A stretch of DNA of 64,000 nucleotides from Methylocystis bryophila (GTDB lineage Bacteria; Pseudomonadota; Alphaproteobacteria; Rhizobiales; Beijerinckiaceae). The stretch covers positions 3,732,501 to 3,796,500 of the forward strand of contig NZ_AP027149.1 of NCBI RefSeq assembly GCF_027925445.1, written 5' to 3'. Position 1 is the first letter of the stretch. Each line of letters starts with the position of its first letter. Of the stretch, positions 16,576 through 25,887 are shown piece after piece. Made by a program: the position numbers and the translations under genes. Below the pieces are notes generated by a model that saw nothing but the letters and a program-made list of their open reading frames with translations, ran no database searches and was not told the DNA's origin.

Positions 16576-16601
16576 CGCGCACGGCCGCTGGAGAGTCTCT
16601 G

Positions 16602-19367
16602 ATGACGATGGTTTCATCGAAAGTTTTTCGTATTTTCCGCTGGACGCTGGCGATACTCGCGCTGCTCGGCCTCGTGGTTATCGCGCTCTTGACCTGGGCG
16701 TATTTCGCTCTCGTCGCGCCTCGCTGGTCCGAGTTCGGAACCGTGAAGGACGAAGCCATGCGCGCGGGTTTGACGCGCAAGAACTTTCCCGCCGCCGACG
16801 ACGAATATTTCGCGAAGATGGACAAGGGCCTGCTGGTCAAGCCCTCGGACGCGAACAGCTATCCGCCCGAGATCCAGCAGATCGCCTCGATCGCCAAGCT
16901 GACGCCGGAAGAGGTTCGCAAGAGCGCGATCCGCGGTCAGAACGGCTGGATCGTGTGGACCGGCGGCAATGATCGGTTCTGGGACTACGCGGCGCGGAAC
17001 CTCTTGGGCGTCTTCGACCTGCTGAAGATCTTGTCTTCGCACAAGTCCCAATATTACGGCCGGCATAATCGGTGGGCCTATCTCGGCCTCGTCAACGAGC
17101 CTTGCTACAGCGAAGCGGATGCGCCCGATCCGTCGCGCTACGGCCTGTGGCTCGATCGCCGCGATCCGTCCTGTCCGGCGGACCCTTTCGCGGATGCGAA
17201 GAAGTATCCCGGCGTCAAGGTCGGCTCCCGCGGGCAGACGCAGCCCGTTGGCTCCTATTATGGCGAGCCGAGCGGCATTGTCGGCCTGCGGCTCTTTCCC
17301 AATCCCGACTTCGACGAGGCGGCACAGGCGCGCTGGGACGCCGATCGCTATTACAACGATCCGAGCTACTACAATGATCCGAACCTCGTGCGGCCCTATC
17401 GCGTCGGCATGTCCTGCGCTTTCTGCCATGTCGGACCGAACCCCATCAATCCGCCGACGGATCCGGAGAACCCCGCCTGGGAAAACCTGACCTCCAATCC
17501 CGGGGCGCAATATTATTGGGTCGACCGCATCTTCTTCTGGGACACGCGTCCTCGCGGCAAAGATGGCGCTCCCACGCCCAACGAAGGCAATTTTCTTTAC
17601 CAATTGTTCCACACCAGCCCGCCCGGCGCGCTGGACACCTCTCTGGTTTCGAGTGACTATATGAACAACCCGCGCACGATGAACGCGGTCTACAACACCT
17701 TGGATCGTCTCGTGCTCGCCGAGCGTTGGGGCAAGGAGAAGCTCGCCGGCGGCGAGCTCGACAACAAGCAGTTTGGCGACTACGCGCTCACGTCGGCGCT
17801 CGGGTCCTTCTGGGACCCGCGCTCAGGCGAGGTGCATACGATGCGCGTGCTGAAGGACGGCTCGGACGCCGTCGGCGCGCTCGGCGCCTTCAATCGCGTT
17901 TATCTGAACATCGGCCTCTTCAGCGAGGAATGGCTGCTGCATTTCAACCCCTTCGTCGGCGGCCGGAAGATCACGCCGATCAAAATCTCCGACGCCGAGC
18001 GCAACTCGGCCTATTGGGGCGCGACGGAAGACATGACGCCCGACATGGCGGTGTTCTTCCTGACCACCGGACGCGCGGACAAGCTGAAGGACGCGCCCAA
18101 TGGCGCTTCTTATCTGCAGCCTTACGATTCCGAGATCGTCAAGCGCGGCAAGCTGGTCTTCGCTGAGAACTGCGCCGCCTGTCACTCCAGCAAGATCCCC
18201 CCTGCGCCCGCCAATTCGGGCATCGACGACGGCATTTGCGCAGGCGGCGGCGCCGGCCCTGAATACCGGCAATGCTGGGATCGCTATTGGCAATGGGCGC
18301 AGAGCCCGGAGTTCAAGCGGGAGATGGTGAAGCGCGTGCTGGAGCCTGGCCCCGACGGCAAGGATTTCCTCGACGGAAACTATCTCTCGACCGAGCGCCG
18401 CATCCCGCTCGACCTCGTTCAGGTGAACGCTTGCGGTCCTCTCGCGAGCAACGCGCTCAAGGACGACGTCTGGAACGACTTCTCCTCGGACACGTATAAG
18501 ACGTTGCCGCCCGTGAAACCGGTGACCATCAACCACCCCGTTTCTGGAGCGCCGTCGTCTTTCCAGCCCTTGGGCAATGGTCGCGGCTATTTCCGTCCCG
18601 CGTCGCTCGTCAGCGTCTGGTCGACGGCGCCGTTTCTCTCGAATAATTCGCTCGGACTCGAAGAGCCAAAGAGCCACGCCTATCGCTTGGGCGGCGAGGC
18701 TTCTCGCAAGGAGACGGAGCCCTATAGGGCTGATCCCTATAAGACGGTGGATCATTGTCCGAGCGCGGACCCCGACAACCCGGACATGCCTTGCGTCGAG
18801 AACCGGCTGCGTCAGTTCGACCGCTCGATCCACGAGCTTCTTTATCCCGAACGCCGCCGCAGGGACCCCACGACCGCGGCTCCGGGCTACATGTATCGCA
18901 CCACCGCGCCGACCTGCATCCGGGCGCCGAAGGAGTACACCCCGGCGCTGGCGCGCAGCGCTGCGGGCCTGCTGCACTGGGCCGCGCCCTGGGTTTTCCA
19001 GCCCGACGGCGCCGTGGCGCTGGGCCCCTTGCCGAAAGACTTCCCGATCAACGCTCTGACCAACACCAAGCTCCTACCCGACAATGACGAGACGGACATG
19101 CTTGGGCATGTGTGGAAGCTCGCGCGCGCGGCGCCGACGATCATCAGCGCCTTCTCGCAGTTTGGCGGCGCCTGCTCGGCCGAAGAGCTCGCCGATCCGG
19201 GAACGCAAGTGCGCGCCGAGCGGGTCGTGCGCGAAACGGGGCTGCTCGACACGCTCATCGGCATCAGCAAGTGCCCGGATTACGTGGTCAACCGCGGCCA
19301 CTACTTCGGCGCCGATCTGCCGGCCGCCGACAAGGAGGCCCTGATCGAATACATCAAGCACTTCTGA
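16602..19367 (+). CDS. Large membrane-anchored c-type cytochrome with two haem sites (paralogue 3, divergent)
   Basis: The 921-residue product is nearly twice the size of its neighbours. An N-terminal anchor (about residues 11-33) precedes haem sites CAFCH at 272-276 and CAACH at 524-528. The ATG at 16602 is chosen because GGAGAG lies 7 nt upstream; a GTG at 16572 would add ten residues and overlap the previous gene. The region equivalent to PYLHNGSVP reads PFLSNNSLG, so the conserved His is absent there, while the end (LIEYIKHF) keeps the family pattern. Extra Cys residues (for example NACGPLAS, HCPSAD, MPCVEN) could form disulfides. GMC oxidoreductase follows after 7 bp. Confidence 0.85.
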   Translation: MTMVSSKVFRIFRWTLAILALLGLVVIALLTWAYFALVAPRWSEFGTVKDEAMRAGLTRKNFPAADDEYFAKMDKGLLVKPSDANSYPPEIQQIASIAKLTPEEVRKSAIRGQNGWIVWTGGNDRFWDYAARNLLGVFDLLKILSSHKSQYYGRHNRWAYLGLVNEPCYSEADAPDPSRYGLWLDRRDPSCPADPFADAKKYPGVKVGSRGQTQPVGSYYGEPSGIVGLRLFPNPDFDEAAQARWDADRYYNDPSYYNDPNLVRPYRVGMSCAFCHVGPNPINPPTDPENPAWENLTSNPGAQYYWVDRIFFWDTRPRGKDGAPTPNEGNFLYQLFHTSPPGALDTSLVSSDYMNNPRTMNAVYNTLDRLVLAERWGKEKLAGGELDNKQFGDYALTSALGSFWDPRSGEVHTMRVLKDGSDAVGALGAFNRVYLNIGLFSEEWLLHFNPFVGGRKITPIKISDAERNSAYWGATEDMTPDMAVFFLTTGRADKLKDAPNGASYLQPYDSEIVKRGKLVFAENCAACHSSKIPPAPANSGIDDGICAGGGAGPEYRQCWDRYWQWAQSPEFKREMVKRVLEPGPDGKDFLDGNYLSTERRIPLDLVQVNACGPLASNALKDDVWNDFSSDTYKTLPPVKPVTINHPVSGAPSSFQPLGNGRGYFRPASLVSVWSTAPFLSNNSLGLEEPKSHAYRLGGEASRKETEPYRADPYKTVDHCPSADPDNPDMPCVENRLRQFDRSIHELLYPERRRRDPTTAAPGYMYRTTAPTCIRAPKEYTPALARSAAGLLHWAAPWVFQPDGAVALGPLPKDFPINALTNTKLLPDNDETDMLGHVWKLARAAPTIISAFSQFGGACSAEELADPGTQVRAERVVRETGLLDTLIGISKCPDYVVNRGHYFGADLPAADKEALIEYIKHF

Positions 19368-19374
19368 TGACGCT

Positions 19375-21300
19375 ATGACCGAAATCGAGACATTCGATTA
19401 CATCGTGGTCGGGGGCGGCGCGGCAGGCTGCGTGGTCGCGGCGCGCCTCGCCGAAGCGGGGCGACAGGTGCTGCTGCTCGAGGCCGGCGACGACCCGGTC
19501 GATGAGGAGTCTGCGTTCACGCCCGCGGACCCGCTGGCGCGCTCGGCGCCCGATGATTACCGCACGCCGGCCTTCCACCCCTTCGCCGCCGAAAATCCGT
19601 CCTTCCGGTGGAATTTTTGGGTTCGCCATTATGCGAGCGCCGAGCAGCAGCGTCAGGACAAGAAATATTACGACGTCTATGAAGGCGAACGCGTGGACGG
19701 CGTGCTCTATCCGCGCGCCAGCGGACTCGGGGGCTGCGCCGGCCATAATGCGATGATCGTCGTGCGTCCGTCGAACGCCGACTGGAATCATATCGCCAAC
19801 ATTACAGGGGACGCTTCCTGGAAAGCGTCCAACATGCAGAAGTATTTCCGCCGTATCGAGGATTGTCGATACGGCAATCCGCTCTGGCGCTGGCTCGCGC
19901 GCCTGACCGGGTGGAACCCGACAGGTCACGGCTTCGACGGATGGCTGACGACGCAGCGGGCGACGCCGCTGCGCATTCTCCGTGACTGGCGGCTGAAGCA
20001 AGCGCTCAAAGATGCTGTTCTCGCGGCGGCGGCGCTGCTGCCCAAAGCGGCCGAACGATGGGGATGGTTCCTGTTGGGCGAGGCGGATCCCAACGACGAG
20101 CGGCTGATCAACGATCGCGCCTGGGGCCTCGTCTTGCCGCCGCTCTCGACGGCCCGGCACGTTCGGCGCGGCCCGCGCGAGTTTCTTCTCGATATGCGCG
20201 AACGTCGCCCCGACTGTCTCACCATTCGCGTCAACGCGCTCGCGACGCGCGTCGAAATCGATCCGAGGTCCAAACGCGCGGTTGGCGTGCGTTACGTCGA
20301 GGGTTCGCATCTTTATCAGGCCGCAGCACAACCCCGCGGCGTCGGAGGAAAAGAGAAGCAGGTCAATGCGCGCTGCGAGGTGATCCTGTCCGGCGGCGCG
20401 TTCAACTCCCCCCAGTTGCTGATGCTGTCAGGCGTCGGCGAGGCGAAGCATCTCAAGCAGAAGGGCGTGAAGCCCCTCCACGATCTTCCGGGCGTGGGCC
20501 TCAATTTGCAGGATCGCTACGAGATCGCCGTGGTTTCAGAAATGAAGAAGCCGTGGGAGATGCTGCACGACGTCAGCTATGAAGTCGGCGACGCGCCCTA
20601 TCGCCTTTGGAAGCGCTTCGGCTTTGGACCTTACGCCTCGAACGGCGCGCTCATCTCGCTCGTCTTTCCCTCGCGCAAGGCGGCCGATCAAGCCGACCTC
20701 TTCTGTTTCGGGCTGCTCGCCGATTTCCACGGCTATTTCCCGAAATACTCGGAGGAGATCAAGAAACTGAATTTCCTCACCTGGATCATTCTGAAAGCCT
20801 ACACGCGAAACAACGCCGGCGTTTTGCGCTTGCGATCGAAGGATCCGCTGGAGCGGCCGGACATCGATTTCCGATATTTTGAGAGCGCCGGCGGCGAGGA
20901 CGATCTCGACGCAATCGTCGAGGGCATTCGCCTCGTCAGAAATGTGTCGGACTCCCTGCAGCATCTCGTCAAGGAGGAGACGATACCGGGTCGTGGCCTC
21001 TACACCAGCGAGCAACTGCGTCAGTTCGTCCGTGACAACGCATGGGGACACCACGCCTGCGGCACCTGCGCCATGAAGCCCTTGGCCGAGGCGGGCGTCG
21101 TGGATAGCAGCTTCCGCGTGCATGGACTGGAAAATCTGCGCGTCGTCGACGCTTCGATCTTTCCGCGCATACCCGGATATTTCATCGTCAGCTCGGTTTT
21201 CATGATCGCCGAAAAGGCCGCGGACGTCATCCTCGCAGCCGCGGACGGCCGAGGCGGCGCGCAGGCGCCAGTCGACATGGCGGCGCGAGAGCTGGCGTGA
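19375..21300 (+). CDS. GMC-family FAD-dependent oxidoreductase
   Basis: The 641-residue flavoprotein has the N-terminal FAD-binding motif VVGGGAAGCVVAARLAEAG, the ADP-binding Glu in LLLEAGDD, the GMC signature region (YPRASGLGGCAGHNAM), and the second signature SGGAFNSPQLLMLSGVG. The catalytic His lies in GHHACGTCAM (His559-His560). At the second active-site position, where relatives have His or Asn, PGYFIVSSVFM places Tyr602/Phe603. GMC enzymes oxidise alcohols to aldehydes or ketones. No export signal is seen, so it is probably cytoplasmic or membrane-peripheral. It starts 7 bp after paralogue 3 and is presumably co-transcribed. Confidence 0.92.
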   Translation: MTEIETFDYIVVGGGAAGCVVAARLAEAGRQVLLLEAGDDPVDEESAFTPADPLARSAPDDYRTPAFHPFAAENPSFRWNFWVRHYASAEQQRQDKKYYDVYEGERVDGVLYPRASGLGGCAGHNAMIVVRPSNADWNHIANITGDASWKASNMQKYFRRIEDCRYGNPLWRWLARLTGWNPTGHGFDGWLTTQRATPLRILRDWRLKQALKDAVLAAAALLPKAAERWGWFLLGEADPNDERLINDRAWGLVLPPLSTARHVRRGPREFLLDMRERRPDCLTIRVNALATRVEIDPRSKRAVGVRYVEGSHLYQAAAQPRGVGGKEKQVNARCEVILSGGAFNSPQLLMLSGVGEAKHLKQKGVKPLHDLPGVGLNLQDRYEIAVVSEMKKPWEMLHDVSYEVGDAPYRLWKRFGFGPYASNGALISLVFPSRKAADQADLFCFGLLADFHGYFPKYSEEIKKLNFLTWIILKAYTRNNAGVLRLRSKDPLERPDIDFRYFESAGGEDDLDAIVEGIRLVRNVSDSLQHLVKEETIPGRGLYTSEQLRQFVRDNAWGHHACGTCAMKPLAEAGVVDSSFRVHGLENLRVVDASIFPRIPGYFIVSSVFMIAEKAADVILAAADGRGGAQAPVDMAARELA

Positions 21301-21325
21301 ATTCTTGACGCGCGCGTCAACGAAT
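21301..21325. promoter_or_regulatory. Perfect palindrome between GMC and cytochrome genes
   Basis: TTGACGCGCGCGTCAA (21305-21320) is a perfect 16-bp palindrome flanked by ATTC on the left and, one base offset, GAAT on the right. It starts at the GMC stop codon and lies about 160 bp before the next cytochrome gene. It could be an operator for the second half of the cluster or the hairpin of an mRNA end; no T-tract follows. Confidence 0.45.
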
Positions 21326-21481
21326 TCCGATTCGAGCGGCCTTGCCAGAGACGGGAGATAGGAGGAGCTTCACTTCAACGCAGGGTTTATCAGCAGAACC
21401 TAGTGCGGCACGTTAACCGGCCGCTACAGCGCGGCTGCCTGGGCAAGCGGCGTCGTCGTTAAAGAAATTATGGAGGAGAAT

Positions 21482-23269
21482 ATGCGCTGCACACGTGGAT
21501 TGCGAGCGTTGAGCGTCGCGGCGGCGGCGCTTGCCCTTTTTGCGAGCGCCCCGCTGAGCCGCGCGGCGGAAAAGATTGACCAAGGTCCGAATTGGACCAC
21601 GGTCGCGCAAAGGGATTTTTATGCGCGAGATCAAGGCTCCCGCCTGATCCCTTGGGCCTGGATCAGCGCCTTGAAGCAGGCGGACGGCAAGCCTTTCATG
21701 GCTGAAAGCCTCGATCGCTACGGCTATCTGCCAAATCCGGAAAGCTCGCCTCCCGGCCTCCCCGTCGGCTGGGTCGTCATCTCGCAGGATGGGGCTGACA
21801 TGCTCGGCATCACCTGCGCGGCCTGTCACACACGGCAGATCGAGGTTCACGGCAAGTCCTATCGCATCGACGGCGGCCCGGCGATTGCCGATCTCGGCTC
21901 GTTTTGGCGCGATCTCGACAAGGCTGTCGGCAAGCTTCTGTCGGATGACGCGACCTTCGAGGAGTTCGCCAGCGCCGTGCTCGGCGGGGGCAAGATTCCA
22001 GAGAAAGAAAAGGCGCTGCGCGAACAGGTGCAGGCCTGGCAAAAGCGCGAGCACGCCATTGCCGATCGCGGCTTGCCCAAGGACAGGCTATGGGGACCTG
22101 GACGTATCGACGCTGTGGGAATGATCCTGAATCGGCTCACGGGTCTCGACATCGGCCCGGAGCCGAGCTTCCTGATTGAGGACAACCTCCAGACCGCCGA
22201 TGCGCCCGTGCGGCCCCCCTTCCTCTGGAACGCCGCCCTGCAAGACAAGACGCAATGGCCTGGCTTCTCGGACAATGGCGATTGGTTGCTGGGGCTCGCC
22301 CGCAATCTCGGCGAGGTCTACGGCGTGTTCGGGATCGTGCATCCCCAGAAAGATCCTTCGCATCTGCTGGGTTTTGACCTCAATAAGGATTCGACCGCGC
22401 AATACGAAGGACTGCTCGCGCTCGAACGAGACATTCAGCTCATCGGTCCGCCGAAATGGCCTCGCGACTGGCCACTCGACCCTGCGCTCGCGAGCGCGGG
22501 CGAGGCGATCTTCAACCGACCGACCGCGAGTGGCGGCTGTGTCGAGTGTCACGGGATACGTCCTGGCGCGAAGCGCATGTTCAATTCAGACACTTGGGCG
22601 ACGCCCGTGCAGGACGTCGGTACGGACTCACGCGAGTACAGAGGCTTGGCCCGCCCCGCGAAAACAGGCGCGCTCGAGGGCGCATGGATCCCCGACACGG
22701 CCTCGCCCTACCACACGCCACCGCTCAAGCCGGTGGACGCCGCCGTCCACGTGCTCAGCGTAGCCGGCAAAGGCGCGGTTTGGCAGCATTTCGTCCCGAT
22801 CTTCGTGACGCCGCAAAAGCGCGATGAGATTGATAGATTGTTGAGCCAACCAGATGGGCCGCCGCCACGGATCGCCGAGGCGCAGAGAATGACCGAGGCG
22901 TTGAAAGGCGCGTTCCCTGCAGAAGGGACAGCCGAGAGGGCGAGCGCCCCGGCGCCGGAATTCAAATATGAGTCGCGCGTGCTGCAGGGCATTTGGGCGG
23001 CGGCCCCCTATCTGCACAACGCCTCCGTGCCGACGCTCACCGAGCTTCTGAAGCCCGCCGCGGAGCGTGTGAAGGCGTTCAAGGTCGGTCCCCGTTACGA
23101 CATCGACAACGTCGGGCTGGCAGAGGATCAGACGAAGTTCGACTTTACGCTGCAGACGACCGACTGCTCCGAGCGCGACTCGGGCGACAGCCGCTGCGGA
23201 CATCCGTTCGGGACGACGCTTTCTGCGGACGAGAAGAAGGCGCTGCTCGAGTATTTGAAAACGCTTTGA
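21482..23269 (+). CDS. Periplasmic c-type cytochrome with two haem sites, RoxA-like (paralogue 4)
   Basis: A 595-residue protein with a cleavable signal peptide (hydrophobic LSVAAAALALFASAPLS, probable cleavage after SRA), unlike the three anchored paralogues. Haem sites are CAACH at 112-116 and CVECH at 353-357. The C-terminal VLQGIWAAAPYLHNASVPTL, VKAFKVGPRYDIDNVGL and LLEYLKTL make this the copy closest in appearance to rubber oxygenase RoxA. ATG 21482 is chosen for the GGAGGAG five nt upstream; ATG 21470 overlaps that site. RoxA cleaves polyisoprene with O2; whether this protein oxygenates or only transfers electrons cannot be told from sequence. Confidence 0.88.
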   Translation: MRCTRGLRALSVAAAALALFASAPLSRAAEKIDQGPNWTTVAQRDFYARDQGSRLIPWAWISALKQADGKPFMAESLDRYGYLPNPESSPPGLPVGWVVISQDGADMLGITCAACHTRQIEVHGKSYRIDGGPAIADLGSFWRDLDKAVGKLLSDDATFEEFASAVLGGGKIPEKEKALREQVQAWQKREHAIADRGLPKDRLWGPGRIDAVGMILNRLTGLDIGPEPSFLIEDNLQTADAPVRPPFLWNAALQDKTQWPGFSDNGDWLLGLARNLGEVYGVFGIVHPQKDPSHLLGFDLNKDSTAQYEGLLALERDIQLIGPPKWPRDWPLDPALASAGEAIFNRPTASGGCVECHGIRPGAKRMFNSDTWATPVQDVGTDSREYRGLARPAKTGALEGAWIPDTASPYHTPPLKPVDAAVHVLSVAGKGAVWQHFVPIFVTPQKRDEIDRLLSQPDGPPPRIAEAQRMTEALKGAFPAEGTAERASAPAPEFKYESRVLQGIWAAAPYLHNASVPTLTELLKPAAERVKAFKVGPRYDIDNVGLAEDQTKFDFTLQTTDCSERDSGDSRCGHPFGTTLSADEKKALLEYLKTL

Positions 23270-23502
23270 GGCTCTCGCTCTTCGCGCGCCGGTCTCGACG
23301 GGCGCGGAGACGATGGCTGAGGGAAGCCATATGAAACCAGCCCCACCACTGGCTGCGCCGATGTCGCTTTCGATCGTTGGCTGCAGGCGCGGCGGCTCAG
23401 ACAATTTTGGTGACACGAGACGCGTGCAACGCAAAGGAGACGCTTTCTCACCGCGGCGCGCATCGCCGCCCCGTTCATTTCATCGGAAGAAGGAAACGAC
23501 CC

Positions 23503-24741
23503 ATGGAAAATTACCTCGACGCCCTTGGCAAGCTGAAACCCGAAGAACGTTGGCCACAAGCGCGGCGATGGATCATGGCGGAGGAGCTCGGCTTTTACGA
23601 GGAGCTGCGCGAACACGAGCCGCTGTTGCGCTTTCCCGAGCTCACGCTCGCGTCTCGCTTCGTCGACTGCGATGAAATTCTGCGGCGTCATGATCTCTTC
23701 AGCGTTGCGCTCTATCAGCCCAAGCAAGGCGATTACTTCATGGCGCAGGACGACACCGCGCAACACTGGCGCGAAAAATCGATCATGCGCTGTGTGCTCG
23801 ACTTCGAGGAAGTTCCGAGAATCCGCGCTTTCGTCGCCGACAAGGCGAAGAGCCTGCTGGCCTCGGGCAAAGGCGACTTCGACGCCGTGAAGGGGCTGAC
23901 GCGCGCTACGCCGATCGCGCTCGTGCAAGAGTGGTTCGGCTACGTGGACAGCGATGCCGACGATCTCTGCGCATGGTCCTACTGGAGTCAGATGGACTCC
24001 TTCTGGAACCAACCCTTCGACGCAAATCCCAATTCGGCGCAAATTATAGCCAACAGCCAGGCCGGCGCCGTTGCGCTCGGAAAATATATGACCAGCCTCG
24101 TCCAAAAGCGCAGCGCCGAGCTTGCTGCCGGCGTGAAGCTGGAGGATCCCGTCTCGCGCCTCATCCTGCTCGCCCGTTCCGGAGGGCTCAACAATTTCCC
24201 GCCCGAGCGGCTGATCCGCAACATCGGCGGCCTATTGATCGGCGCGGTCGAAACGACGTCGCATGCGGTGTGCAATGTGATCGAGTTTTTCCTCGGCAGA
24301 CCGGAGCTGCTGGAGCGCGCGCGCGCGGCCGCGGGCGCCTCGGATCCGACAGCCTTCGACGGTTACGCTTTTGAAGCCCTGCGTTTCCGGCCGGCCTTCC
24401 CCTACTTCTTCCGCACTGTCACGGCGCCCACGGTGCTCGGACGAGGCTTGGAATATGAGCAACAGTTCGAGACGGGGGAAACGGTGTTCGCGCTGACGCA
24501 TTCGGCGATGTTCGACGAAAGCGCCTTCGTCAATCCCGAGGATTTCGATCCGAAACGCGGCATAACTAACAGCTTCCACTTCGGCCTCGGTCTGCATGAA
24601 TGCCTCGGCCGCGCGGTCGCCTCGGTCATGATTCCCGAGATCGTGCGTCAAGCGCTATTGCTTCCCGGATTGACGGTCGATCCGATCGACACGCAAGGCG
24701 GTCCGGTGCCGGAGTCCTGGCGCTGGCGGTGGCCCGCCTGA
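23503..24741 (+). CDS. Cytochrome P450
   Basis: The 412-residue soluble P450 shows all family landmarks: I-helix IGAVETTSHAV with the acid-Thr pair, the K-helix ExxR in FEALRFRPAF, and the haem-thiolate loop FHFGLGLHECLGRAVA with the Cys ligand. No membrane anchor is present, as expected for bacterial class I enzymes. ATG 23503 follows AAGGAA. No ferredoxin or ferredoxin reductase gene is adjacent, so redox partners must be encoded elsewhere or supplied by unusual cluster proteins. It lies 233 bp after the fourth cytochrome, same strand, and would hydroxylate the pathway substrate before GMC oxidation; this order is inference. Confidence 0.93.
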   Translation: MENYLDALGKLKPEERWPQARRWIMAEELGFYEELREHEPLLRFPELTLASRFVDCDEILRRHDLFSVALYQPKQGDYFMAQDDTAQHWREKSIMRCVLDFEEVPRIRAFVADKAKSLLASGKGDFDAVKGLTRATPIALVQEWFGYVDSDADDLCAWSYWSQMDSFWNQPFDANPNSAQIIANSQAGAVALGKYMTSLVQKRSAELAAGVKLEDPVSRLILLARSGGLNNFPPERLIRNIGGLLIGAVETTSHAVCNVIEFFLGRPELLERARAAAGASDPTAFDGYAFEALRFRPAFPYFFRTVTAPTVLGRGLEYEQQFETGETVFALTHSAMFDESAFVNPEDFDPKRGITNSFHFGLGLHECLGRAVASVMIPEIVRQALLLPGLTVDPIDTQGGPVPESWRWRWPA

Positions 24742-24763
24742 CGCGACCGTTCCGCGGGCTCGC

Positions 24764-25684
24764 CTATTTCGCCTTCTCCGCGGCGAGCATCGATTGCATG
24801 AGCTGCTCGGAAATCTCCTTCACCGCTCCCGGCGAATGCGACAGGAAGAGCGTGTTGGTCTTGTCGCTCTCGCCGATGCTCTTCAGCGTGTCGAAATATT
24901 GCGTGATCAGCACGAGCTGCATCACCTCGAGCGTCGACGTCGTGCCGACGACCTTCTGAAACTCCTCGATCGAGCTTTGCAAGCCCTCGATAATCGCCTT
25001 GCGCTGATTGGCGATGCCCTGGCCCTGCAAGGCCTTGCTCTCGGCCTCCGCCTCGGCCTTTTTGACGACAAGCACCTTCTCCGCCTCGCCGCGCGCGGCG
25101 GCTGCGACCTGCTCGCGCTGCGCCGCGTTGATGTCGTTCATCGCCGATTTGACCTTGGCGTCCGGCACGATGTCGGTGACGAGCACATTGACGATCTCAT
25201 AGCCGAAGCCCGCCATGTCGGCGTCGAGCTCCTTCTTCACCGCAAGCGCGATGCTCGACTGGCTGGCGAAGACTTCGTCGAGCGTCATGCCGGGCACATG
25301 GCCCAAGATCACCTGCTCGACATAGGATTTGATCTGCGCGTCCGGATTGGAGAGCCGATAATAGGCGTCGTAGACGCTCGCAGGCCTCACCCGATTTTGC
25401 ACTGAGATCGGAATGGTCACGAAGACATTGTCTTTTGTCTTCGTCTCCATCGTCAACGCGATCTGATTGACGCGCAGGCTCACGCGCCCAACGACGGCGT
25501 CAATGAGCGGCCATTTCCAGTTGAGACCCGCCTCGGCGATGCGCAGGAATTTGCCGAAACGCGCGATGACTGCGGCTTCCGCCGTCCGCACGGTGAAGAA
25601 GCTGCCGATGACGAGCGCCAGCGCTGCGATGGCTAGGAAAATCAGGAGAAAGACGACGGCGGTCGAAGTTGCGGCGTGATCCAT
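24764..25684 (-). CDS. SPFH/band-7 domain membrane protein (stomatin-like)
   Basis: The 306-residue protein has one N-terminal membrane segment (about residues 8-30), then the SPFH domain (VRTAEAAVIARFGKFLRIAEAG to LDADMAGFGYEIVNVLVTDI), and a charged Ala/Glu-rich coiled coil (about 185-240). This is the QmcA/stomatin layout; such proteins oligomerise in ordered membrane domains and often associate with proteases such as FtsH. A strong AGGAGG precedes the start. No NfeD-type partner is adjacent. It is convergent with the P450 gene and lies downstream of hisS on the same strand. Confidence 0.92.
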   Translation of the reverse strand: MDHAATSTAVVFLLIFLAIAALALVIGSFFTVRTAEAAVIARFGKFLRIAEAGLNWKWPLIDAVVGRVSLRVNQIALTMETKTKDNVFVTIPISVQNRVRPASVYDAYYRLSNPDAQIKSYVEQVILGHVPGMTLDEVFASQSSIALAVKKELDADMAGFGYEIVNVLVTDIVPDAKVKSAMNDINAAQREQVAAAARGEAEKVLVVKKAEAEAESKALQGQGIANQRKAIIEGLQSSIEEFQKVVGTTSTLEVMQLVLITQYFDTLKSIGESDKTNTLFLSHSPGAVKEISEQLMQSMLAAEKAK

Positions 25685-25726
25685 TTTGGCGGCCTCCTAT
25701 GGCCCCTGGGGCAACGACTTTCCAAT

Positions 25727-25842
25727 CCTCATCCAGAGGAGCGCCCGCAGGGCGCGTCTCGAAGGATGAGGCTCCCCGATTCCGGCGAGATCTCGCCGCT
25801 GCCCACCCTTCGAGACGCCCGCTTCGCGGGGCCTCAGGGTGA
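25727..25842. repeat. Two tandem hairpin repeats between hisS and the SPFH gene
   Basis: 25727-25771 begins CCTCATCC and ends GGATGAGG; 25804-25842 begins CACCCTTCGAGACGCC and ends with CTCAGGGTGAG. Both contain the CTTCGAGACGCG-type arm and a GC-rich centre. A half-copy (CCTCATCCTTCGAGACGG) lies at 30026-30064. These are typical alphaproteobacterial intergenic palindromes. Confidence 0.7.
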
Positions 25843-25887
25843 GGGAGCTGCAGGTTCGCGGCGCCGTGAGAAGCGGCCTCTTTGCCC

